Of a stretch of 10,027 nt of DNA, positions 1 through 6,017 are shown piece after piece. The stretch's first letter is position 1; the number at the start of each line of letters is the position of its first letter. The DNA is taken from NCBI GenBank assembly GCA_947490605.1, contig CANLHE010000015.1:1-10027 (forward strand), written 5' to 3'. The notes below the pieces were generated by a model. It ran no database searches and was not told the origin of the DNA. It saw only the letters and a program-made list of their open reading frames with translations. A program made the translations under genes and the position numbers. The stretch comes from Actinomycetota bacterium. GTDB lineage: Bacteria; Actinomycetota; Actinomycetes; Nanopelagicales; Nanopelagicaceae.

Positions 1-47
1 GCTAAAACCCAAGCAGTGTCCCCGGTATTAAGCACTATATCGGTCAT
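1..47 (-). CDS. amt: Ammonium transporter Amt, N-terminal fragment (runs off the window)
   Basis: Only the first 15 codons are visible, reading MTDIVLNTGDTAWVL before the window ends. This is the N-terminus typical of actinobacterial Amt channels, where a short periplasmic 'NTGDTAW' segment leads into the first membrane helix. Amt/Rh proteins conduct ammonium across the cytoplasmic membrane as trimers. The ATG at 45-47 is preceded by a good Shine-Dalgarno (GGAGA at 52-56, 4-base spacer), which supports this start. Position after ftsY fits the ftsY-amt-glnB-glnD order known in Actinobacteria; glnB and glnD would lie beyond the left edge. The gene is separated from ftsY by 157 non-coding bases that hold a GlnR-like box and a candidate promoter, so it is probably transcribed on its own and nitrogen-regulated (inference). 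Confidence 0.82.
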   Translation of the reverse strand, partial: MTDIVLNTGDTAWVL

Positions 48-65
48 CTAATCTCCATTGCTAAA

Positions 66-94
66 TTATTAAAGAACTAATAATTGATTTGAAA
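66..94 (-). promoter_or_regulatory. Candidate sigma70-type promoter for amt
   Basis: On the minus strand, TTTCAA (89-94) and TAATAA (66-71) are separated by exactly 17 bases. The -10 is a fair match to TATAAT (4 of 6) and the -35 is a weak match to TTGACA. A start site near base 59 would leave only about a 12-base leader containing the GGAGA ribosome binding site. The region is AT-rich, so chance matches are likely. Confidence 0.35.
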
Positions 95-157
95 GAAACC
101 TCGCCTTTGAGATGGTGCAACTATGGCTAGGCTGAGTTAAATCAGGTGGTTAATTAG

Positions 158-173
158 GTTTCAGATGAGTGAC
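158..173 (-). promoter_or_regulatory. GlnR-like nitrogen-control box upstream of amt
   Basis: The minus strand reads GTCAC, six bases, then GAAAC. This is a perfect match to one a-site/b-site pair of the actinobacterial GlnR consensus GTnAC-N6-GaAAC, lying about 110 bases upstream of the amt start. In Streptomyces, GlnR acts on amtB-glnK-glnD. A weaker second copy, GTAAC-N6-TTAAC, lies at 189-204, starting 31 bases upstream of the first. A full operator would continue with a further a/b pair, and the bases after this box (AACCA, N6, TTAAC) match only poorly. Whether this genome encodes GlnR cannot be seen here. Confidence 0.45.
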
Positions 174-204
174 GGTTTGGTCTTAAATGTTAAATGTATG
201 TTAC

Positions 205-1041
205 TTATTCAAAAAGGCTAGCGATATATGAGGCTGGGTCGAACGGGGCTAAATCTGAGAGGGCCTCCCCGGTGCCAATAAATTTGATAGGTACAGAAGT
301 TAATTTCTCAATTGCCAGAGCGATCCCACCCTTTGCAGATCCATCTAACTTAGTAACTATTAAACCAGTGATGTTGACTGCTTCAATAAATGTTAAAGCC
401 TGGCTAATACCATTCTGACCGGTAGAAGCGTCAATAACTAAAAGGATCTCATCAACTGGTGAGTGTTTCTCAATTACTCTAATAATTTTGCCTAATTCAT
501 CCATTAAATTTTGCTTGGTATGTAACCTACCCGCCGTATCAACAAGTAAAAAATTAAAATTTGATTCGTTAGCCCTACCGATAGCTGAGAACGCCACAGA
601 GGCTGGATCACTATTTGTCTCACCAGTTACCACCTCAATACCTATCCGAGTCGCCCAGGTTTGCAGTTGATCTGTTGCAGCAGCTCTGAAGGTATCTGCT
701 GCAGCTAGTAAAACTGTCTCCCCATTATTTTTTAAGTTATTAGCTAACTTTGCAACAGAGGTTGTCTTTCCAGTTCCATTTACGCCAACGACTAAAACTG
801 TATTAACTCGATCAGATTTTTTCGGGATATTTCGACTTTTACTACTTAACCAATTACTCACTACCTGGGTAATAGCGGCCTTTGCATCATCAGGTTTGGC
901 AGATTTAGCCTTTTCAATAACCTCATCAACTAACTTCACCCCTAGATCTGAATTAATTAGATTCGCGCGAATTTGATCCCACTCATCAGCTGATACTGAT
1001 CCAGAACGAAGGGCTGTAACTAAACGTTTAAATAAGCTCAT
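205..1041 (-). CDS. ftsY: Signal recognition particle receptor FtsY, minimal NG form
   Basis: FtsY is the SRP receptor. It is a GTPase that pairs with Ffh at the membrane and hands ribosome-nascent chain complexes to SecYEG. All core motifs are present in the 278 residues: P-loop GVNGTGKT (86-93), DTFRAAA (116-122), DTAGR (168-172), DASTGQN (204-210) and TKLDGS (230-235), ending with the usual GTGE...LAPFDP segment. Residues 1-70 form the N-domain helices. The protein starts directly at the short helix leading into the N domain (MSLFKRLVTALRSG). It has neither the acidic A domain nor a membrane segment, and is shorter than typical actinobacterial FtsY of about 340-420 residues. The ATG lies 6 bases after the smc stop with only a weak AAAAAG upstream, so expression is probably coupled to smc. 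No clear terminator hairpin follows. Confidence 0.96.
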   Translation of the reverse strand: MSLFKRLVTALRSGSVSADEWDQIRANLINSDLGVKLVDEVIEKAKSAKPDDAKAAITQVVSNWLSSKSRNIPKKSDRVNTVLVVGVNGTGKTTSVAKLANNLKNNGETVLLAAADTFRAAATDQLQTWATRIGIEVVTGETNSDPASVAFSAIGRANESNFNFLLVDTAGRLHTKQNLMDELGKIIRVIEKHSPVDEILLVIDASTGQNGISQALTFIEAVNITGLIVTKLDGSAKGGIALAIEKLTSVPIKFIGTGEALSDLAPFDPASYIASLFE

Positions 1042-1047
1042 TACTTT

Positions 1048-4000
1048 TTAAGAAACTGCGTCAACTTCACGGATGCGCTGAGAGATAACCTCGCTGACGC
1101 CATCACCTCGCATAGTCACACCGTAAAGTGCATCTGCGATCTCCATCGTTCGCTTTTGGTGAGAAATAATAATTAATTGCGATTTCTCCCTTAATTCTTC
1201 AAACACTCCAAGTAAGCGTCCTAGGTTTGTGTCGTCAAGTGCTGCTTCAACCTCATCCATTACATAAAATGGTGATGGCCGAGCTTTGAAAATTGCAATT
1301 AATAATGCAACCGCAACCAAGGATCTTTCACCACCTGATAGCAGCGACAATCTCTTAACTCTCTTTCCAGGAGGTCTAGCCTCAACATCAACGCCAGAGG
1401 TCAACATATCTGAAGGATTTGTAAGTATTAACTTTCCATCACCACCAGGGAATAATCTGGCAAAAACAATTTCGAACTCTCTGGCCGTATCTTCATATGC
1501 TTGCGTAAAGATCTGCTGCACGCGATCATCGACCTCTTTAATAATATCTAGTAAATCTTTCTTGGTTTTCTTCAGATCCTCTAATTGTTCAGCAAGATAG
1601 CGCAAACGCTCCTCAAGTGATGAGTATTCTTCAAGTGCTAGCGGATTGATCTTGCCAAGTAATGCTAAGGAACGTTCAGCTTGAGCAAGTCGCTTCTCTT
1701 GTTGATCTCTTCGATAAGGAATCAGATCACCCGGAACAAACTCACCCTGCTCATTCTCATAAAATGTTGGAACATCATTATTTGGTCCATACTCAGTGAT
1801 AAGTGTTTGTACATCAATTCCAAGCTCTTCAACCGCTTTCGTTTCAAGTTGTTCAATGCGAAGTCGTTGTTCAGCTCTTGCAATTTCATCTTTGTGAACA
1901 CTTGAAGTAAGCCGCTCTAATTCAATTGCTAACTCTCTGCTACTTGTGCGCAGGCTTAATATTTCACCCTCACGATTTGATCTTGAAATCTCCAGCCGCT
2001 CACGTTCAGATCCAGCACGAGAAATTGAAAGTTCGATTTGAATAAGGGCTTCATAAGCAGTATCTGCAATCTCTTGCGCTGTTATTGCAGCTTGCGCACG
2101 ATTTTCTCGACGAGAAATTGATTTAGATGCAGCCTCTCGTTCAGATCGCGCTTGATTCTCTAATGCGATAGCACGCTGTTCAACGGCATCTTTGCGCTCT
2201 TCAATTGTTCGAAGATTTAATCTTGCCTCAACCTCTTTTGACCTTGCGGTAGAAACTTGTGATCGAAGATCTTCTAAGTGAGTTAAATCTGGTTCAACTG
2301 GAGTCTGATGAGACTCAAATTGCGCAATTGCTGCGGCTAGATCTCTTTCGTCAAATGTGCGCTGTTCATTTGCCGCATTTAATGCAGTAATTAATCTATC
2401 TGCCTCATCGCTTGAGTTCTTAACATTTTGACCCGCAACTGCTAATTGTTCGGCATACCCAGTCATTGCTGCATCAGAATCATTTAGCTTTGCAAGTGCT
2501 AATTCATACTCTCTATTAACATTATTAAAGCTATCTTGTGAGGTACTTAATTCGAACCTAATTCGGTCACAATCTGCAGATACCTTGGCAACCTCTGCCT
2601 CACAATTTGAGGTCAGAATTGAGATCTTCTCAATCAAATCTGCATTTGCGGATGCTTGAACTAGATCGGTGATTTCTTTGAATGCAGTTAATCTACCTAA
2701 TGAGCCAGCTCGAAGTTTTTCAGTTGATTGAAGTTTCTCAATGAGTACTTTATTTTCACCATCTGCAGCTTTTAAATCAATTTTTAATTTATTAAATAAC
2801 CCATCTAAGCCCGGTTCAGATGCTGACAGAGATGAAATTTGAGTTTCAATTATTGCAAAACCCTCACGATAAGTTTTTAATCTTCCTTCAGCAGAATTTT
2901 TTGCCTCAGTTAAACGATTTATCTCTCCCATAGTTGCATCGATGCGAGATCGCAATCCATTAATGTGACCTTCTTGACGTGCTGTTCCTTCACGCTGATC
3001 TGCAATTGCCCGTAAGGATGCGGAAACGCGATTTTCTTCGAGTGCTAACTGATCTTCAATTGCTTTGAGTGAGTTTGAATCAACAGTTAATTGCTCTTGA
3101 GAAATTCTTACCTGACTTGCAAGTGTTGATTCCTCAGTACGAAGTAATTTTGCCTCATCCTCTAACGCTTTTGGATCACGGCCAGTTGCTTTTGCTTCTT
3201 CGGCTTCTTCCGCCAAAAATCTCGCCCGTTCTGAAGATAGATTTTGCACACCACGTATTTGCTCGCGCTGTGAAGTTAATCTGTAGAAATTCTCTTGGGC
3301 TGCAATTAACTGTGGGTTTTCACTTGCAGCAATTGCATCTAACTCAATCTCACGTGTGCGTGCGCTATTTAACTCACGCTCAACCAGTTCTTTTCTCTCA
3401 CGCAAAACTGTTTCATCTGCAACTTCAACATCCATCTCAGAGCGCATGCGAACAAGATCTTCGGCAAGTAAACGTAATCTGGAATCTCTAACATCTGATT
3501 GAATTACCGAGGCTTTGCGCGCAACTTCAGCCTGCTTGCCGAGTGGTCGAAGTTGACGGCGTAGCTCAACTGTTAAATCTTGAATACGCGCAAGGTTTGT
3601 TTGCATTGAATCGAGCTTGCGCAATGCTTTCTCTTTACGTTTTCGGTGCTTTAGTACACCTGCAGCTTCTTCAATAAAAGCTCTTCGCTCTTCAGGATTT
3701 GCTAACAAAATTGCATCTAATTGTCCTTGGCCAACAATTACATGCATCTCGCGGCCAATTCCACTATCACTTAGCAATTCTTGGATATCTAAAAGCCTGG
3801 TGGTTTCACCATTTAATAAATACTCAGATGAACCATTTCTAAACAAAACACGAGTGATTGTTACTTCAGAAAAATCAATTGGCAGTACGCCATCAGCATT
3901 ATCAATCGTTACTGAGACTTCAGCACGTCCTAGTGGAGCGCGACCTGAAGTGCCAGCGAAAATAACATCTTCCATTTTTCCGCCGCGTAATGATTTAGCG

Positions 4001-4155
4001 CCTTGTTCTCCCATTACCCAAGAGAGCGCGTCGACCACATTTGATTTGCCAGAACCATTTGGGCCAACTACGCAGGTAATGCCCGGTTCAAAATTTAGGG
4101 TTGTTGATGAGGCAAAGGATTTGAACCCCTTTAGGTTCATACTCTTTAAATACAT
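1048..4155 (-). CDS. smc: Chromosome segregation ATPase SMC, apparently lacking the hinge domain
   Basis: SMC is the ABC-type ATPase that organises and segregates the chromosome, normally with ScpA and ScpB. Counting from the ATG at 4153-4155 (MYLKSMNLKGFKSF, the family's usual N-terminus) the protein has 1035 residues. Seen: Walker A GPNGSGKS (31-38), an N-lobe ending in the conserved AAGVLKHRKRKEKALRKL stretch, a first coiled-coil arm about 168-500, a second arm about 510-840, the ABC signature LSGGE (939-943), Walker B with DE at 967-968, and the H-loop histidine at 999. The family is usually about 1150-1200 residues. The shortfall falls in the middle: no glycine-rich hinge fold lies between the arms. 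An in-frame TTG at 4165-4167 would add MGEA; it has GGAG only 3 bases upstream, while the ATG has no well-placed site, so homology decides. Stop TAA is followed by ftsY after 6 bases. Confidence 0.96.
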   Translation of the reverse strand: MYLKSMNLKGFKSFASSTTLNFEPGITCVVGPNGSGKSNVVDALSWVMGEQGAKSLRGGKMEDVIFAGTSGRAPLGRAEVSVTIDNADGVLPIDFSEVTITRVLFRNGSSEYLLNGETTRLLDIQELLSDSGIGREMHVIVGQGQLDAILLANPEERRAFIEEAAGVLKHRKRKEKALRKLDSMQTNLARIQDLTVELRRQLRPLGKQAEVARKASVIQSDVRDSRLRLLAEDLVRMRSEMDVEVADETVLRERKELVERELNSARTREIELDAIAASENPQLIAAQENFYRLTSQREQIRGVQNLSSERARFLAEEAEEAKATGRDPKALEDEAKLLRTEESTLASQVRISQEQLTVDSNSLKAIEDQLALEENRVSASLRAIADQREGTARQEGHINGLRSRIDATMGEINRLTEAKNSAEGRLKTYREGFAIIETQISSLSASEPGLDGLFNKLKIDLKAADGENKVLIEKLQSTEKLRAGSLGRLTAFKEITDLVQASANADLIEKISILTSNCEAEVAKVSADCDRIRFELSTSQDSFNNVNREYELALAKLNDSDAAMTGYAEQLAVAGQNVKNSSDEADRLITALNAANEQRTFDERDLAAAIAQFESHQTPVEPDLTHLEDLRSQVSTARSKEVEARLNLRTIEERKDAVEQRAIALENQARSEREAASKSISRRENRAQAAITAQEIADTAYEALIQIELSISRAGSERERLEISRSNREGEILSLRTSSRELAIELERLTSSVHKDEIARAEQRLRIEQLETKAVEELGIDVQTLITEYGPNNDVPTFYENEQGEFVPGDLIPYRRDQQEKRLAQAERSLALLGKINPLALEEYSSLEERLRYLAEQLEDLKKTKKDLLDIIKEVDDRVQQIFTQAYEDTAREFEIVFARLFPGGDGKLILTNPSDMLTSGVDVEARPPGKRVKRLSLLSGGERSLVAVALLIAIFKARPSPFYVMDEVEAALDDTNLGRLLGVFEELREKSQLIIISHQKRTMEIADALYGVTMRGDGVSEVISQRIREVDAVS

Positions 4156-4218
4156 AGCTTCGCCCAATCACTCCACATGGCGCAAACCTATCTAAAAATG
4201 GGTAGAAATCGGTGCTAC

Positions 4219-5061
4219 CTAACGTTGGCAACGCGGGCAAAAGTGGGAGGAGCGATTAGCAAAGGCAATTCGGGCAATCGGTGCGCGGCATCTTGAACAC
4301 GGTTCACCCTGGCGCCCATAAACGCTCAATGACCGAGAAAAGTATCCACTCTCACCATTTACATTTTTATATTGCTCATCAAAGGATGTTCCACCAGCTT
4401 TAATTGCGGATTTCATCACAGAAGCTGCTGAGGAGATAACTTTCTTTATCTCATTTTCAGATAAATCTTCACAAATAATCTCTGGATGAATCTTTGCTCG
4501 CCAAAGTGACTCATCTGCATAGATATTTCCAATTCCACTTAACACCTCTTGATTTAGGATGGCTGATTTAATTGAAGTTTTTTTCGCTCTAATTTTTGCA
4601 ACTACCTGCTTTAAATTAAATTCGGGCTCAAACGGATCATATGCAATATGACTAGCAGAGGTTGGCACACCATTGTTAAGTTCCTCAACTGAGAGCCAAC
4701 CAAATGTTCGCTGATCAATAAATCTAATTTCATCTACCGGGCGACTACTCATTTTCCGGCCGCTGATCACTATCTTTGCCCTTAAGTGTGTTTGTGCTGG
4801 GTGATCGCTTGGTTGTACAAGTAATTGACCACTCATACCCAGGTGGGCAGCTAAGGTGAAATCTCGGTCAAGACTGAGCCAAAGAAATTTACCCCTGCGG
4901 TTTACTGACTTAATTGTTGCTCCAACAATTGCTGAAAGTGGTGCAATTGAACTCGGTTTAATAGCTCGAGAATGAAAACTTATTGCTTGCGTAATCTTTC
5001 TACCAATTACATAACTTTCAAGCCCAGCCCGGACTGTTTCAACCTCTGGTAGCTCTGGCAT
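4219..5061 (-). CDS. mutM: Formamidopyrimidine-DNA glycosylase MutM/Fpg
   Basis: This bifunctional base-excision repair enzyme removes 8-oxoguanine and formamidopyrimidines and then cuts the abasic site by beta/delta elimination. The 280 residues show the catalytic N-terminus MPELPEVETVR, with P2 as Schiff-base nucleophile and E3. They also show the lysine in NRRGKFLW (K58), HLGMSGQL (73-80) with the base-filling methionine M76, and the helix-two-turn-helix signature GIGNIYADE (176-184). The C-terminal zinc finger is intact, with C255, C258, C275 and C278 and the DNA-contacting R270. Length is normal for the family. The start is fixed because P2 must follow the initiator methionine. The gap to rnc is 19 bases and the ribosome site is weak (GAAAG), so coupling to upstream genes is likely. 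Association with rnc and smc is usual in Actinobacteria. Confidence 0.97.
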   Translation of the reverse strand: MPELPEVETVRAGLESYVIGRKITQAISFHSRAIKPSSIAPLSAIVGATIKSVNRRGKFLWLSLDRDFTLAAHLGMSGQLLVQPSDHPAQTHLRAKIVISGRKMSSRPVDEIRFIDQRTFGWLSVEELNNGVPTSASHIAYDPFEPEFNLKQVVAKIRAKKTSIKSAILNQEVLSGIGNIYADESLWRAKIHPEIICEDLSENEIKKVISSAASVMKSAIKAGGTSFDEQYKNVNGESGYFSRSLSVYGRQGEPCSRCRAPIARIAFANRSSHFCPRCQR

Positions 5062-5080
5062 TTCTTTCGAAAGTACTACT

Positions 5081-5767
5081 CTACTTTTTGGTGTTTCTAA
5101 TGCTTAATAGTTCATGTGCAATCTTTGCCGCAGATTGCTCAGCCTCTCGCTTGCTTTTGCCATGTCCAAGTGGAAACTTTTCACCGCTCAAAATTGCTGC
5201 AGCGATAAAACTCTTGTCATGATCTGGTCCAGATTCTGTAATCTCATATTCTGGGGCAGAAAGGTTTAACGCTGCTGCAAGTTCTTGCAAAGCAGTTTTC
5301 CCATCAAGACCTGCGCCTTGCGATGTTGCAGCAATTAATGCTGGCTCAATCCACTTCAAAATAATTTCTGCACTTTTTATGTAACCATGCTCTAGATAAA
5401 TTGCACCGACTAATGCTTCTAATGAATCTGCCAATATTGAATTCTTATCTCTACCGTTGGTGCTCTCTTCTCCTTTTCCAATTCGAAGATACTCACCTAA
5501 TTTAAGATCTCGCGCAATCTGTGCGAGCGCTCTCATATTTACCACCCCAGAACGAAGTGGGCTTAATCTGCTTTCATCTAAATCTGGAAATTTTTTATAA
5601 AGTTCATCGGTAACAATTAATCCGAGAACGGAATCGCCTAAAAACTCTAAGCGCTCATTTGTTGGAATTCCACCAGCCTCATAAGAAAAAGAGCGGTGAG
5701 TTAGTGCAAGTTCAAGCAACCCATCCTTAACCGAAATTCCGAGTTGCTCGGTTAGGCCAGAGTACAG
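5081..5767 (-). CDS. rnc: Ribonuclease III, probable CTG start
   Basis: RNase III cuts double-stranded RNA and processes rRNA precursors and structured mRNAs. Visible are the signature NERLEFLGDSVLG, the second acidic pair in ADSLEALVGAIYLEHG, and a C-terminal double-stranded RNA-binding domain (DGKTALQELAA to KREAEQSAAKIAHELL). The first ATG/GTG/TTG in frame is a TTG at 5717-5719, which would begin inside the first helix. The frame stays open upstream through LTEQLGISVKDG, which is normal RNase III N-terminal sequence, with no other standard start before a TAG. A CTG at 5765-5767 has AGAGG six bases upstream and lies one base after the rpmF stop. Starting there gives 228 residues and places the catalytic acids at 38, 41, 45, 114 and 117, the same numbers as in E. 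coli RNase III. I therefore prefer the CTG start. Confidence 0.95.
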   Translation of the reverse strand: MYSGLTEQLGISVKDGLLELALTHRSFSYEAGGIPTNERLEFLGDSVLGLIVTDELYKKFPDLDESRLSPLRSGVVNMRALAQIARDLKLGEYLRIGKGEESTNGRDKNSILADSLEALVGAIYLEHGYIKSAEIILKWIEPALIAATSQGAGLDGKTALQELAAALNLSAPEYEITESGPDHDKSFIAAAILSGEKFPLGHGKSKREAEQSAAKIAHELLSIRNTKK

Positions 5768-5778
5768 ATCAGACCTCT
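5765..5778 (-). promoter_or_regulatory. Ribosome binding site and CTG start of rnc, overlapping the end of rpmF
   Basis: The minus strand reads AGAGG (5774-5778), six bases, then CTG (5765-5767). The rpmF stop TGA occupies 5769-5771, so the binding site lies within the last rpmF codons and the stop sits one base before the CTG. This is the geometry of translational coupling. It decides the rnc start, because no ATG, GTG or TTG occurs in frame upstream of 5719. Confidence 0.6.
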
Positions 5779-5942
5779 AAAACCTGGCGACGGTTATAAG
5801 TTCCACAGGTTGGACATGCAGTGTGTTGCAATTTTGGTTGCTGACATTGTTCACATGTTGCAAGGTGTGCTGGAGTTGTCTTCCACATGCTGCGACGAGA
5901 GCGAGTGCGTGCTCGCGACATTTTTCGCTTTGGTACTGGCAT
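5769..5942 (-). CDS. rpmF: Large ribosomal subunit protein bL32 (zinc-ribbon form)
   Basis: A 57-residue protein beginning MPVPKRKMSRARTRSRR, with the basic N-terminal tail and WK..P segment diagnostic of bL32. A zinc ribbon follows with C30-x2-C33 and C43-x2-C46, so it is the cysteine-bearing (C+) type. It ends NRRQVLEV. bL32 is a structural protein of the 50S subunit. The ATG at 5940-5942 has a strong Shine-Dalgarno AAAGGAG (5951-5957) with an 8-base spacer. A well-formed promoter lies upstream at 5983-6011, and its stop is one base from the rnc start. The DUF177-rpmF-rnc order is a conserved bacterial arrangement. The gene is short and easily missed by length-filtered gene calling. Confidence 0.96.
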   Translation of the reverse strand: MPVPKRKMSRARTRSRRSMWKTTPAHLATCEQCQQPKLQHTACPTCGTYNRRQVLEV

Positions 5943-5962
5943 GGTTTTTACTCCTTTATGAA

Positions 5963-5975
5963 TGCACTTTGTGCA
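5963..5975. repeat. Short perfect inverted repeat at the rpmF promoter start site
   Basis: TGCAC-TTT-GTGCA is a perfect 5+5 inverted repeat with a three-base centre. It lies just downstream of the predicted -10 element, where transcription should begin, and 5 bases before the Shine-Dalgarno AAAGGAG. It could be a 5'-end hairpin on the rpmF mRNA, a small operator, or chance. I cannot assign a regulator. Confidence 0.35.
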
Positions 5976-5982
5976 GGTGAGA

Positions 5983-6011
5983 ATTATCTACGAAAAGTTC
6001 GAAGTTGTAAA
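5983..6011 (-). promoter_or_regulatory. Sigma70-type promoter for rpmF-rnc
   Basis: TTTACA (6006-6011) and GATAAT (5983-5988) are separated by exactly 17 bases on the minus strand. Each matches the consensus at 5 of 6 positions. They lie in the 75-base gap between the DUF177 stop and the rpmF start. Transcription would begin near 5976, giving a leader of about 33 bases that includes the AAAGGAG ribosome site. This is the best promoter seen in the window and would add to read-through from upstream genes. Confidence 0.6.
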
Positions 6012-6017
6012 AACGGC

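Noticed and set aside
194..418. Plus-strand open frame of 74 codons near the end of ftsY
   Set aside because: It overlaps the conserved FtsY C-terminus on the opposite strand and shows no features of its own.
3069..3491. Plus-strand open frame (140 codons), leucine- and glutamine-rich
   Set aside because: The leucine/glutamine richness is the complement of the glutamate- and alanine-rich SMC coiled coil. Nothing supports it as a gene.
1048..4155. smc as a pseudogene or frameshifted gene because of its short length
   Set aside because: The frame is uninterrupted, both ATPase halves keep all motifs, and the missing block is internal and in frame, so a functional shortened protein is more likely.
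3617..4195. Long plus-strand open frame (192 codons) opposite the start of smc
   Set aside because: It is antisense to the highly conserved SMC head, has no recognisable domain or ribosome site, and its composition mirrors the opposite strand's codons. It is a shadow frame.
4176..4222. Possible terminator or promoter between mutM and smc
   Set aside because: CGTTG-C-CAACG at the mutM end has a one-base centre and cannot form a normal hairpin loop. No U-tract follows, and no convincing -35/-10 pair was found.
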